Shown: positions 23,024 to 31,651 of the stretch, piece after piece | Numbering within the stretch: position 1 is the stretch's first letter | Layout: each line of letters opens with the position of its first letter | From: a virus | DNA: 49,797 nt | Virus record (IMG/VR): IMGVR_UViG_3300037587_000281 | Coordinates: 1 to 49,797 of that record | Direction: 5' to 3' (one strand) | Notes under the pieces: model-generated | What the model was told of the DNA's origin: nothing | What the model saw: only the letters and a program-made list of their open reading frames with translations | Database searches by the model: none | Made by a program: the position numbers and the translations under genes

Positions 23024-23829
23024 TGAGCGGTAATACTTTAGTTGTTGATACAACACTACAGGCAACGCAACAGGCTAATGACTTTAGTGTGCTTGGGTTT
23101 AGGACTCTACTCCCAACATCAGCGATCACTGGCGAGGCCGAAGATCCGCTATTTCCATTTGCTAACGCACAGGATTTTAGAGATAACACCAAATACAGCC
23201 CACTAGCGACTAGCGGCAGCGTTGTTATAACATTCACTCAGACTGCGCCGACCGACATTGATTATTTTGGGTTTGCCATCCACAACTCAGAAGATGCGGG
23301 GCTGTCTGGTCAGCTTGAAGTTGATTCAGGATTTGGTTTTGAGGTTATTGCTGAATTCAACGGCCTAAAAAATAACCGGCCGTTTCTTAAGTTTTTCGGG
23401 ACCAAAAATTCAATACAGCAAAGGCTAACTCTTAACTTTACCTCTAAATTATTTATTGGATCTATTTACATTGGCAGAGCTATTGTATTCAACAGAACAC
23501 CTTCGCTTGGATTTCAACCGGCTCGATTTAGCTCACTAGATACCGTTGAGCAGTTCACTACTGATGGCAATAACTTCATCACGGGCCGAAGAGAAACAAG
23601 AGGATTTCAATCTAAGGGTACGTTTAGATTTGTTAACTTTATCGACATAGAGGATGTTTGGGAGGATTTCGCTAATCACGTTCTTGATAGTAAGCCAGTG
23701 TTTTTTAAATGGTCGAACATTAAAGATCAAACTGTTTTCGGCATCCAGCCAGTAAATAGATTACACAAGCCGAGCTATGTTACGTCGAATCACTCAGACG
23801 TAAGCTTTGAGATAAACGGATATGCTTAA
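23023..23829 (+). CDS. Putative distal tail protein
   Basis: The 268-residue protein follows the tape measure with a 1-base overlap, as distal tail proteins do. It is strand-rich (SGSVVITFTQ, IDYFGFAIHN, LKFFGTKNSIQQRL). It would form the ring joining tube and tip. I infer the role from order and composition; no strong motif is visible. Confidence 0.6.
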   Translation: MSGNTLVVDTTLQATQQANDFSVLGFRTLLPTSAITGEAEDPLFPFANAQDFRDNTKYSPLATSGSVVITFTQTAPTDIDYFGFAIHNSEDAGLSGQLEVDSGFGFEVIAEFNGLKNNRPFLKFFGTKNSIQQRLTLNFTSKLFIGSIYIGRAIVFNRTPSLGFQPARFSSLDTVEQFTTDGNNFITGRRETRGFQSKGTFRFVNFIDIEDVWEDFANHVLDSKPVFFKWSNIKDQTVFGIQPVNRLHKPSYVTSNHSDVSFEINGYA

Positions 23830-26418
23830 ATGACATTTAACACATTAAAGGTAACAGCTGGCCAAAAGATCGTAACAATTGGCGATGTTGAATTGGACAG
23901 ATGTCAACACACTACCGCTCAATCTGTACTAGATGGCGCGATAACAATAAGCGATTCACTAGCGCAGGGCGCGACAACAACGCTTGCCATAACTGGCGGG
24001 ACGGCTTTGTCATTTGTAAACTCGACGCCTTTCATATTGTGGGATAGCGAAGTTATCAAGGTAACGGTTGATTCAGATATTCAGCTAACGGTAATTAGCC
24101 GCGGTCACTTTGGGACGATAGATGTTGCTCATTCACCAAGCTCGGCAATACTTCAGCATTTAGGTGAGGCTGACGGCTCATGCTACGGCACACCTTTTAC
24201 CTGCAATAGCCCTGACTCATTTGAGGCTAATACCAAGTTATTGTTTAGGTTCCCATCAACACAGCTTGATTTAGATCAGGTTTTTTATAATGGCTATGAC
24301 AAATGGTCGCACAAAGCGGGCACTGTCGATCCTGGCCAGTCAATGGGCAAGCGAGCGGGGGCAACGCTAACAATAAAAGATAGCGTTGATAATGATGTTT
24401 ATGTCCCATATACCGACAGGCGCACGGATAGAGGGACGTTATTCACCAAGTTGATAGCTCGGCACCCTAATTTTGAAGGTCGCCCAATCAAGATTCACAC
24501 AGGCTTTGATCCACTTGACCTTGATTTTGCAAACTTCATTACTCGCGAATACGTTATTGATAAGGCCCAATTGAAAAACGGCGTATTTACCATTAGCGCA
24601 TTAGATCCACTTATTCTATCTGATGATGCAAAATCTAAAGCGCCGGTAGCATCCAAAGGCACCAATACAATAGCCATAATAGATGCAAGCACAACGATAA
24701 CCTACACAGGGGCACCAGCCTTTGATTATGGCGCGGCAACGTCAAAAGCATTCGTTCGTATTGATTCTGAAGTAATTGAATGCACAGTGTTGAGTGATTT
24801 CGTTTTAACGATTGATAACAGGGCCATTGGCGGCACCGAACAATCCGATCACAATATTAACGCAACGATTCAAGAGTGCCTTGTTTTTACAGCCGTAAAT
24901 GTCGTTGAGATAATCGAAACATTATTAACTGACTTCACCGGTATACCATCATCATTTTTGGATGACTACACGGCAGTTAAAGCTGCAACATCAACAATCA
25001 CATTAACAAGAAACATCAACAAGCCAACGTCCGTTAAAAAGCTAATTGACGAACTAATTAAAAACGGCGACTTGACGATGTTTTATGACGAGATAACCAG
25101 CAAAATTAAAATTAAACAGGTTGCTGATGCCGATGTTGAGCCTATTAATATCAACGAAGACGATCATATAGGCCAAGATTCAATAGAGTTCACGCGAGAT
25201 ACTAAAAACCAGTTTACCCGGTATTCTGTCGCGTGGGGGCCAAACGATATAACCGAGGATACTGGAGAAGAAAACTTCTCGATAATATTTCAATCAATAA
25301 ATCTAGGTAATGAACAGCCTGAATTTATTGGTGAGATTAACGAAAAGAAATTATTTTTTAATCCATGGCTAACAACATCAAATGATGACGTAATAATAGG
25401 CACATCTATTGCTCAAAGAGTTATTGATCGAGTTGAAGACGTTCCCATTATTGCCGAGTTCGACTTAGACATTGAAAGCGTATTTTCAACGCAGGGCGGA
25501 AACCTTGAACTAGGATCTATTATAAACTTATCCAGTGGCCGGGCTGTAAACGTTGACGGATCAAACAGGGCGGCTAACCACCAAGTTTTAAGCATCAAAG
25601 ATAAGGGCGGTATGCGGTACCGAATAAAAACTAAGCTGTTTCAAGATCCACTAGCGGGCGTTAACGTCGACTTCACTATCTCAGTTGACAAAGAAGATTA
25701 TGATTTATCAACCGAGTTCGCACCGGTCGCGGGTAATTATGTAATTCTAATCGAGACAGGCGTTACGATTGGATCAACATCAACGTCAAACCCAGCATTT
25801 ACAACAGGAGCTCAAGCAGCGGGGGTTACGTTTGATTTTGTGATTAAAGGTTCAATTCTTGGCACTGGCGGAGCCGGCGGCAATGGCGGTATTATTTTAA
25901 ACAAGACACCAGCGCCTCCACTTCAAGTGGGAGACGACGGCGACCCAGGAGGAAGCGGTGGTGATGCCCTAGAGTTAACTGTACCTTGCACAATAAACGC
26001 AGGCTCTGGCGCTATATGGTCAGGCGGTGGAGGGGCGGGAGGGACGAGAAGTGCGCTTAGTATCAACCCAGGACTAACAACGCTAACCGCATTCGAAGGA
26101 AACGGAGGCTCAGGTGCGTCTGGTTATGTTGCTAGCGCAGGTGGTGACGGTGGAGTTATTACCTTTTCTGGGTTCCCCGCCGTAAATATAGTGTTTTCAG
26201 TGGATGGTGCTACTGGAGGTCCGGGCGGAGCGGGTGTGATAGCCGGTGTGTCTGGTGGCGACTTTGGGGATCAAGGTGATACACCAATATCCGACCCGTC
26301 ACTCCCGGGGGTCGGAGGTGTCGGAGGTATTGCTGGCCTAGCAATCGTGACTAATGGTAACAATGTTGTCATTACTTCAGGCAACAACCCGATCAATATA
26401 AAGGGCGGCATTTTGTAA
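23830..26418 (+). CDS. Tail tip/hub protein with glycine-rich adhesin tail
   Basis: The 862-residue protein starts directly after the distal tail gene. Residues 1 to about 620 contain hub-type blocks (YVPYTDRRTDRGTLFTKLIA, RPIKIHTGFDPLDLDF, FTISALDPLILSDDAKSK). From about 665 the sequence changes to glycine clusters (GTGGAGGNGG, GDDGDPGGSGGD, WSGGGGAGG, GGSGASG, GVGGVGGIAG) separated by hydrophobic segments. That pattern matches polyglycine-helix adhesins such as gp38 of S16/T2-type phages, where the loops choose the receptor. The C-terminus therefore probably binds the host surface. Confidence 0.75.
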   Translation: MTFNTLKVTAGQKIVTIGDVELDRCQHTTAQSVLDGAITISDSLAQGATTTLAITGGTALSFVNSTPFILWDSEVIKVTVDSDIQLTVISRGHFGTIDVAHSPSSAILQHLGEADGSCYGTPFTCNSPDSFEANTKLLFRFPSTQLDLDQVFYNGYDKWSHKAGTVDPGQSMGKRAGATLTIKDSVDNDVYVPYTDRRTDRGTLFTKLIARHPNFEGRPIKIHTGFDPLDLDFANFITREYVIDKAQLKNGVFTISALDPLILSDDAKSKAPVASKGTNTIAIIDASTTITYTGAPAFDYGAATSKAFVRIDSEVIECTVLSDFVLTIDNRAIGGTEQSDHNINATIQECLVFTAVNVVEIIETLLTDFTGIPSSFLDDYTAVKAATSTITLTRNINKPTSVKKLIDELIKNGDLTMFYDEITSKIKIKQVADADVEPININEDDHIGQDSIEFTRDTKNQFTRYSVAWGPNDITEDTGEENFSIIFQSINLGNEQPEFIGEINEKKLFFNPWLTTSNDDVIIGTSIAQRVIDRVEDVPIIAEFDLDIESVFSTQGGNLELGSIINLSSGRAVNVDGSNRAANHQVLSIKDKGGMRYRIKTKLFQDPLAGVNVDFTISVDKEDYDLSTEFAPVAGNYVILIETGVTIGSTSTSNPAFTTGAQAAGVTFDFVIKGSILGTGGAGGNGGIILNKTPAPPLQVGDDGDPGGSGGDALELTVPCTINAGSGAIWSGGGGAGGTRSALSINPGLTTLTAFEGNGGSGASGYVASAGGDGGVITFSGFPAVNIVFSVDGATGGPGGAGVIAGVSGGDFGDQGDTPISDPSLPGVGGVGGIAGLAIVTNGNNVVITSGNNPINIKGGIL

Positions 26419-26423
26419 AAACG

Positions 26424-26463
26424 TCACCACAAGGGCTAGGCTTTCGTCCAATTCTTGTGGTGA
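26424..26463. terminator. Bidirectional terminator between tail tip gene and homing gene 5
   Basis: TCACCACAAG (26424-26433) pairs perfectly with CTTGTGGTGA (26454-26463) across 20 bases. T-rich tails follow on both strands. The hairpin includes the last codons of the minus-strand homing gene, so it serves both converging genes. Confidence 0.75.
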
Positions 26464-26972
26464 TTTCTTTTACCTCGACTAACGGCGCTCATATGCGACT
26501 GATTTAACCCATTATCACGGCAGAATTCAGACAGATTATACACATCAACATTCTCACCGCTTGGGCTTGTAAACTTATAGTGCTTAGCGCTTGACTCGAT
26601 AAGATTGTCCGCTTGTATCACAAAGCAACACGTCTCGGCAGAATAAGTTTTGTTACCCTTAACAAGAATATCTTTATCTAATTGCTTACCCTGCCAGTCT
26701 TGAGTTAGCATCCATAGACGGAACGCGCTAAATAAACACCACTCTTTACAGGTGGTGCACCCTTTATACGTTGGGTGTTTTTCCTGACATTTGGGCGAAT
26801 AGCAGCGGTGAATCATGTTTACCCACGTACGGTATATTGGGCACATAATCCGCTCGCCGTCAATTACCGGATAGGTCAAATAATCAGCGTCATTTATGCC
26901 AACGCCACAAACCAGTTTTCTAAAAGCTAGCGACTTATTACTTGCTGGAATTTCTTTAAATGAGTTTTTCAT
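26436..26972 (-). CDS. Homing endonuclease-like protein 5 with exchanged C-terminus
   Basis: The first 130 residues (FKEIPASN, GVGINDADY, RCYSPKCQEKHPTYKGC, QDWQGKQLDKDILVKGNK) are close to the proteins at 6001 and 37712. After FVIQADNL the AP2-like part is missing. Instead there is a helix-turn-helix module (VDVYNLSEFCRDNGLNQSHM, SAVSRGKRNHHKNW) like NUMOD1-type repeats. At 178 residues it is shorter than its relatives. It runs against the late operon and has its own promoter on the minus strand. Confidence 0.75.
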   Translation of the reverse strand: MKNSFKEIPASNKSLAFRKLVCGVGINDADYLTYPVIDGERIMCPIYRTWVNMIHRCYSPKCQEKHPTYKGCTTCKEWCLFSAFRLWMLTQDWQGKQLDKDILVKGNKTYSAETCCFVIQADNLIESSAKHYKFTSPSGENVDVYNLSEFCRDNGLNQSHMSAVSRGKRNHHKNWTKA

Positions 26973-27098
26973 TTGATCACCTCGTTAGAGTGTCGTTACT
27001 TGAAAGGAGTTATGCGCGTCTGGTAACGAATCAGAGCGAGGCCGCTAAGCCTCTCGCGCTCACCTATAATAACATGAACTAATTTTATGTGTTAAAAT
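26973..27098. promoter_or_regulatory. Divergent promoters between homing gene 5 and the tailspike
   Basis: On the plus strand TGT-TAAAAT (27090-27098) leads to the tailspike. On the minus strand TGT-TATTAT (box at 27071-27066) leads to the homing gene. The roughly 90-nt minus-strand leader can form GAGCG..AGG/CCTCGCTC and TCGTTAC/GTAACGA stems, and CACTCT/AGGTG could cover its ribosome site. Confidence 0.5.
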
Positions 27099-27126
27099 TA
27101 ATTAAATTTAAAGTTAAGGATTTAAA

Positions 27127-28989
27127 ATGACCCTATCAGCATTTACCGTAACGATCATGACGCTAGATGACTCTCCCCACAATACATTACCATTGGCACC
27201 CCTTGAGATAAGAAATAGGCTAGCAAATGGAACAAGTGGGGCGCTGGCCTCTATATTTTCAGATGCGGCGGGCACAACACCAATAACACAAACCGGCGCA
27301 ACCACTGACTCCTTAGGGCAGTTTTTATTTTACGCATCACCAGCGCCTTACAATGCTGTATTTGATAACAACGGAACGCCTGTTATATCAGCTATTGATG
27401 TTGGATTAACTACCGTCGCTTTCGCTTCAGCTATTGACCGACTAAACCCTGACACGCTAGCAATAGCCATTGCTGATGCATCGTTATTAGATGGTGACTT
27501 ACTGCATGTGGAAGAACACTCCACAGGGACCGGGGGTGGTGGTATCTGGAAAGTCATTCTAAAGGGCACCACGGCTGGCGTAGATTTACCAAACACAAGA
27601 AATATAGTCGCATCAACGGGCAACGTGCTTCTTGCTTTAACTTTAGTCATAGAGGGTCTTGTAAACATTAAGCAGGTTGGCGTCATTCCTAGTCTTATTG
27701 ATACACAGTTTGCTATCAAAAACTCACAAATTCTGAATGGCCTTTTTTCAGATGGATTTACCGATTTTGATTTAGGAACGGGTTTCTTTTTCCTTGAAGG
27801 TGGATGGGACGTAAAAAACACCAGCGGTATAATTATTCGCGGTGATGGCAGTGATGCAGCATTTTTTAGGGTTATAAATACCACTGATTTTGGGATTAAA
27901 GTCGGCAATCATAACGCATCAAGCAACAGCGGCGGCGAGTTAAGCGGGTTCACTATTCAGGGATCGATAGTATCAGGAACGGATTTCACAGATAGAGTAT
28001 ATTTGACTGATCAAATGATTTCTATGGGTGGCCTGATAAACGGTTTCAATATGTTTGATGTTGATATACTGGACACAACAACAGGCATTGACTCAACAGG
28101 AAGTGCATTAAACTTTAACCGTAACTTTAATAACGTTCGCATAGCAGGAACTATAAACGGGTTCTTATCATTAGAGGCTAATTCAAATAATTTTCAGGGA
28201 TTGAATATTAACTTCTATCAACAGAAGGGCATGAGCATATTCGGTTTTGCTATGAATTTTAATAGCTGCTCATTTGAATCCGGAGCATCGCTAACTGACT
28301 TTGGTCTAGATATTCAAGGATCGAATGGTACAACGATAGCGGGATGTTACTTCGAGGCAAATCATAAATCACTTAAAATCGGTGGAACGGTTGGCAACCG
28401 AGCAAAAGGCAACGTTGTTTCAGGAAATTACCTCACAGGAACAGATGTGGCAGGTTCAACCGCTATAGAAGTTGATGCGGCAGATGGTAATGTAATACAA
28501 GGTAACTGGTTGAGAAAACATGATTTAGGACTTGTGTGGACTAACTCATCAATAAACTGCACGGCTGGGCCTAATCATATTTCTGATGCGTCTGTTGATT
28601 ACTCAGTAGATACACCAGGCTTCAATATCTTCAGACCTGGAGAAAATTTGTTTGACATTTCTAATAGCGCAGTAAGATTTCAAACCAGAACACGAACAGG
28701 TGTCGAGGCGGAGATATTACGTGCCAGTTTTACAACTATTAATAATTTACTTGACGTTACCATTAACAGCCACAGCCAGGAATGGCGCGTATTCCTTGGT
28801 GGCCGCAGTGGGTCAGATGGCGGAACGAGACCAACGAGAGACGGAGAACAATGGTTTGGCTCGGAAAACAACAGGTGGGCGGAGATGTTCGCGACACTAC
28901 AAACTTTTGCAAATGAAGCAGCCGCAGCTTCATTAAGTCAAGGTCAAATATACAAGACGGCAACGGGAGAGTTAAGAATTAAACTATAG
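27127..28989 (+). CDS. Tailspike with right-handed beta-helix
   Basis: The 620-residue protein has a short N-terminal attachment domain, an adaptor region, and from about residue 215 repeated short strands with Asn/Gly turns (SGIIIRGDGSDAAF, SGGELSGFTIQGSI, FNRNFNNVRIAGTING, GTTIAGCYFEANHKSLKIGG), typical of a parallel beta-helix. Such proteins bind and often cut surface polysaccharide; no catalytic pair can be assigned by eye. The end (SENNRWAEMFATLQTF, then QGQIYKTATGELRIKL) is a C-terminal segment shared by many tail fibres. It has its own promoter. Confidence 0.8.
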   Translation: MTLSAFTVTIMTLDDSPHNTLPLAPLEIRNRLANGTSGALASIFSDAAGTTPITQTGATTDSLGQFLFYASPAPYNAVFDNNGTPVISAIDVGLTTVAFASAIDRLNPDTLAIAIADASLLDGDLLHVEEHSTGTGGGGIWKVILKGTTAGVDLPNTRNIVASTGNVLLALTLVIEGLVNIKQVGVIPSLIDTQFAIKNSQILNGLFSDGFTDFDLGTGFFFLEGGWDVKNTSGIIIRGDGSDAAFFRVINTTDFGIKVGNHNASSNSGGELSGFTIQGSIVSGTDFTDRVYLTDQMISMGGLINGFNMFDVDILDTTTGIDSTGSALNFNRNFNNVRIAGTINGFLSLEANSNNFQGLNINFYQQKGMSIFGFAMNFNSCSFESGASLTDFGLDIQGSNGTTIAGCYFEANHKSLKIGGTVGNRAKGNVVSGNYLTGTDVAGSTAIEVDAADGNVIQGNWLRKHDLGLVWTNSSINCTAGPNHISDASVDYSVDTPGFNIFRPGENLFDISNSAVRFQTRTRTGVEAEILRASFTTINNLLDVTINSHSQEWRVFLGGRSGSDGGTRPTRDGEQWFGSENNRWAEMFATLQTFANEAAAASLSQGQIYKTATGELRIKL

Positions 28990-29005
28990 TTGCCGGTAAT
29001 AGATA

Positions 29006-29045
29006 CGGCCAAGATATTCGCAATTACTCGCTTTCATCTTGGCCG
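29006..29045. terminator. Long inverted repeat after the tailspike
   Basis: CGGCCAAGAT (29006-29015) pairs with ATCTTGGCCG (29036-29045), 10 bp with a 20-base loop. There is no good T run, so it may act with the next hairpin or as a protein site. It lies at the end of the late operon. Confidence 0.45.
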
Positions 29046-29085
29046 GAATAAATCACCGCTTAGAGTTAGCAGGTATATAAAACAA

Positions 29086-29103
29086 AGCCCCAAGGAAGGG
29101 GCT
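29086..29103 (-). terminator. Terminator of the minus-strand early operon
   Basis: AGCCCC (29086-29091) pairs with GGGGCT (29098-29103). On the minus strand the hairpin is followed by TTTGTTTTAT, so it ends the operon that runs from 38732. It overlaps the stop codon of the last gene. Confidence 0.7.
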
Positions 29104-29362
29104 ATTTATGCTTACCACAACAGCAAGAAGCAGGCTCATTTAAATTATTTGCCTTTGATTTTTCAAGCAAACGATCAAAGCATTTTTTGTGGTCGTTAAT
29201 TTGACATGAACAAGGCCATTGCCTGCCGCAGATGTTGCACCAATCACCAGTTGGTGAGCGAGATATTTCCTCACTCCCACAGGCGCTGCAACCGCAAAAA
29301 TTAGGCTTAACAATGTTTTCTTGTGATTTATTTCTTCTTTTATTCCTTTGTCTTAAGCTCAT
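29102..29362 (-). CDS. Cysteine-rich zinc-binding-like protein, 86 aa
   Basis: It has CGCSACG, WCNICGRQW and a final CCCGKHK, and a basic start (MSLRQRNKRRNK). An AAAGGA site precedes the ATG. It overlaps the gene upstream by 23 bases and is the last gene of the early minus-strand operon. Family not recognised. Confidence 0.55.
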   Translation of the reverse strand: MSLRQRNKRRNKSQENIVKPNFCGCSACGSEEISRSPTGDWCNICGRQWPCSCQINDHKKCFDRLLEKSKANNLNEPASCCCGKHK

Positions 29363-29525
29363 TTTTATGATCCTTTAATAATTTAATTTGCTCATCGGTT
29401 AGCTCGATAAAAACCCCTTCATCGTATTCATAACCCTGACCACAGCTAGGGCATTCACTTTCGCCATACTCATCCACATCAAACTCTTTATCACAAATAA
29501 TACAATCCAAAGTCGAAAGACCCAT
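29340..29525 (-). CDS. Small zinc-ribbon protein, 61 aa
   Basis: CIICDKEF and CPSCGQGYEY are two CxxC knuckles about 15 residues apart, a rubredoxin-like ribbon, followed by an acidic helix (LTDEQIKLLKDHKNEL). Such mini-ribbons are common in phage early operons. Role unknown. Confidence 0.6.
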   Translation of the reverse strand: MGLSTLDCIICDKEFDVDEYGESECPSCGQGYEYDEGVFIELTDEQIKLLKDHKNELKTKE

Positions 29526-29567
29526 AATAATAACACTCCTGTAATTAAACGAACGACCAAGGACGGG

Positions 29568-29657
29568 CTATTTACTTTTACTATACAGCCAAGCTAAACA
29601 GCCACATACCACAACACAAAAAACCAAGAATATGACACACTGAATGTTAGGCGTCAT
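29568..29657 (-). CDS. Mini membrane protein, 29 aa
   Basis: The ORF reads MTPNIQCVIFLVFCVVVCGC onward, almost entirely one hydrophobic helix, then a basic end. Its ATG overlaps the TGA of the upstream gene as ATGA and an AAAGGA site precedes it. The strong hydrophobicity and coupling make it more likely real than chance. Confidence 0.45.
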   Translation of the reverse strand: MTPNIQCVIFLVFCVVVCGCLAWLYSKSK

Positions 29658-29857
29658 TTTGTTTGATCCTTTACAAAGTGAGTCAAATGCTCGATTAGAA
29701 CCAGCGCCTCAGACACATTAAGCATTGGTCGCCCCGGGGCTTCCTTTGAAAACATAGCCTGCATTACATTGCCTTTCACGTAATGTGTCGAGTTAATTGT
29801 TATCCTAGCCTCTTGGAAAGGTATTTTTTCTATTGACGTTTCAAATTTTATACTCAT
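29654..29857 (-). CDS. Hypothetical protein, 67 aa
   Basis: It lies between ninG and the mini membrane gene, sharing stop/start overlaps with both. The sequence is mixed with a C-terminal helix (SEALVLIEHLTHFVKD). No family recognised. Confidence 0.5.
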   Translation of the reverse strand: MSIKFETSIEKIPFQEARITINSTHYVKGNVMQAMFSKEAPGRPMLNVSEALVLIEHLTHFVKDQTK

Positions 29858-30519
29858 TATAACCCCCGTAGTTTTGCGTAAAATCTAGCGCGCTTGTTAA
29901 ATATTTTCTTGATGCGCTTTAGTCGATCGATATTGAATTTATTTGATTCCGGTTCGTTATTATTTTCAAGGAAATTAACTTTATCAATGCCAATCTTTTT
30001 AATTAAATTAATTCTGTAATTAGCGTCAACCGTTGCGGCTTTGGCTGAAAACTTACCGCCGCCAGCATTACATGATTTGCACTGCTTATGGACGTTAAAA
30101 AGGACAAACCTTAATTGGCCTTTTGCACCTCTTGTCATAAAATGCCCGGCATCCCAACAGCCGCCAACCTTCCAGTCTTGTTCGTGCTCAATGACTTCTC
30201 TTGGCTTTAGGCATGAAATGCAAGGTTCAGCGTAATCACGAACGCGAATATACTTATTGAATGCCGCTTGAGCTTCGGCTAACCATTTTGACTTAGGTTT
30301 AATTTGCTCCTTCGCTTCTCTATGGGCCTTTTTAGCCACCTTGTCAGCTTTAACTTGTGATTGCTTGGCTTTGGCTTGTTGTCGCTCTCGCTGCTTAGCT
30401 TGCGCAGCCCTGGCAAACTTTATCGCACTATCGGAATCACAAAACACGCCAGCCGGAGTTTTAATAAAAGTTTCGGTATATGTACCATGATATTTACACT
30501 TTCGTTTAGCTACTGGCAT
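29857..30519 (-). CDS. ninG: NinG/Rap-type recombination protein
   Basis: The 220-residue protein matches NinG of lambda in layout. A Lys/Ala/Gln-rich helix (40-75) is followed by CISCLKP, then AGHFMTRGAKGQLRFVLFNV and HKQCKSCNAGG. The cysteine and histidine residues form the zinc-containing HNH-like core of Rap, which cuts recombination intermediates. It lies in a nin-like cluster with ninB at 30778. Confidence 0.85.
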   Translation of the reverse strand: MPVAKRKCKYHGTYTETFIKTPAGVFCDSDSAIKFARAAQAKQRERQQAKAKQSQVKADKVAKKAHREAKEQIKPKSKWLAEAQAAFNKYIRVRDYAEPCISCLKPREVIEHEQDWKVGGCWDAGHFMTRGAKGQLRFVLFNVHKQCKSCNAGGGKFSAKAATVDANYRINLIKKIGIDKVNFLENNNEPESNKFNIDRLKRIKKIFNKRARFYAKLRGL

Positions 30520-30788
30520 TGCGTCAAATCCTTAATTGTTATACTTCGGTTGCCCTTTTTGTAATGATTGATATCTCGCAACCTATCAGTTAAATCCCAT
30601 TGATTACGCTTTAAAAACTTAAATCCCTCAATGCAAGACTCGACGCTATCAAAGCTGCCAGGTAGCCAGCCGCCAGAATCAGAAATGCAATGAGATAAAG
30701 ATCCGTCATCATTAACAACTCGATGGACTGTTAATTTATTATTGCCAGCCTTAACTTGAGTTGTATTGTTAGTCCATTTATTGGCCAT
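30510..30788 (-). CDS. Hypothetical nin-region protein, 92 aa
   Basis: It lies between ninB and ninG with short overlaps on both sides. The sequence is basic at the N-terminus (MANKWTNNTTQVKAGNNK) and has a GGWLPGSFDSVESCIEGF block. No family recognised. Confidence 0.5.
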   Translation of the reverse strand: MANKWTNNTTQVKAGNNKLTVHRVVNDDGSLSHCISDSGGWLPGSFDSVESCIEGFKFLKRNQWDLTDRLRDINHYKKGNRSITIKDLTQCQ

Positions 30789-31203
30789 TTGATTTGTCCT
30801 TTAATTTTTGATATTCGTTATCGTCGGGCATTGGCAACACAATCATTTTGTCGATCGCCCATTGTTCAATTTTATTTAAATAAAAATGCATCTCGCCAAC
30901 GTCTAACCGCTTAGTTGATCTCTCCGATGTTTGGCCAACTGGAAGCGGTACCACCTTGACCGGGCAGAAATAACGCTTAAAATAACAATGCCAGGTTTCA
31001 GGGTCATAGTAAGAACTGCCAACTTCGACAGTGTTCGCTATTTCAGTAAGCCATTTCCAATATAAGCTATTTTGGTCAACGCTTCGCTTTTCTCGCCACT
31101 TAACAATTTTTACCCGAAATCTGCCGCCCTTTAGCACAAGCTCAGTGCACAACTTAAAGAACGCTGACAATGTGTCGATACTTAGGCAAAAATCTTCTTT
31201 CAT
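30778..31203 (-). CDS. ninB: NinB-like recombination protein
   Basis: The 141-residue protein has the RVKIVKWREKRSVDQNSLYW block, which corresponds to the RxxDQNxxxW/H motif of NinB, and a C-terminal block with STKRLDVGEMHFYLNKIEQW. In lambda, NinB (Orf) binds single strands and SSB and helps recombination. Pairing with ninG and ERF supports the call. Confidence 0.75.
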   Translation of the reverse strand: MKEDFCLSIDTLSAFFKLCTELVLKGGRFRVKIVKWREKRSVDQNSLYWKWLTEIANTVEVGSSYYDPETWHCYFKRYFCPVKVVPLPVGQTSERSTKRLDVGEMHFYLNKIEQWAIDKMIVLPMPDDNEYQKLKDKSNGQ

Positions 31204-31235
31204 GTTATCCTCTGCTTTGCATGTTAGTTCTCTTT

Positions 31236-31261
31236 GCCCACCCTCGCGAGTGGGCTTTTTT
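31236..31261 (+). terminator. Plus-strand terminator inside the minus-strand operon
   Basis: GCCCAC (31236-31241) pairs with GTGGGC (31250-31255), followed by six T on the plus strand. It faces against the genes here, so it would stop antisense read-through. It overlaps the end of the 31260 gene. Confidence 0.6.
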
Positions 31262-31436
31262 ATTTGGAATCATCAGTAATTATATCTTCGTAAGTTATTT
31301 TAGTATCGTGTTTCTGCATCCAGGTTGGAATATTTTCATTAAGCCAATTCCAAGCGTCGCTTTCGGTTTTTAATCCTTCATACCATCTGACATATTTAAC
31401 TAGATCGTCGATTTCAGCTTGCGACTTGAGAATCAT
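31260..31436 (-). CDS. Small hypothetical protein, 58 aa
   Basis: The ORF (MILKSQAEIDDLVKYVRWYE and a Trp-rich middle) overlaps the upstream gene's stop as ATGA. It is acidic and mostly helical. Coupling to the 31433 gene supports it. Confidence 0.5.
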   Translation of the reverse strand: MILKSQAEIDDLVKYVRWYEGLKTESDAWNWLNENIPTWMQKHDTKITYEDIITDDSK

Positions 31437-31648
31437 CGTCCTGACCTTTTATGCTTCCCGCGTCGATTCTTCTTGTGCGGTGGCGTGAATTCCTGGTGAT
31501 TCGGCGCCAAATTAATTTGTGGGCCAGCGGGCTCGACCTCATTGATTACGGCCCTTCCAACATAAATTACATGCGTTGTGAACGTATCGTAATAAGGTTG
31601 ATAATAAGGTGTGGTTCCTAAGTTCATTATTTCTCTTGAATTGCTCAT
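31433..31648 (-). CDS. Hypothetical protein, 71 aa
   Basis: The first half is Tyr/Thr-rich and the end is strongly basic (PPHKKNRRGKHKRSGR), suggesting nucleic-acid contact. It follows the PHA-type hydrolase gene after 3 bases. Family unknown. Confidence 0.5.
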   Translation of the reverse strand: MSNSREIMNLGTTPYYQPYYDTFTTHVIYVGRAVINEVEPAGPQINLAPNHQEFTPPHKKNRRGKHKRSGR

Positions 31649-31651
31649 AAT

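Noticed and set aside
27348-27908. Antisense 186-codon frame in the tailspike gene
   Set aside because: Low-information composition and no ribosome site or coupling. The tailspike frame explains the region.
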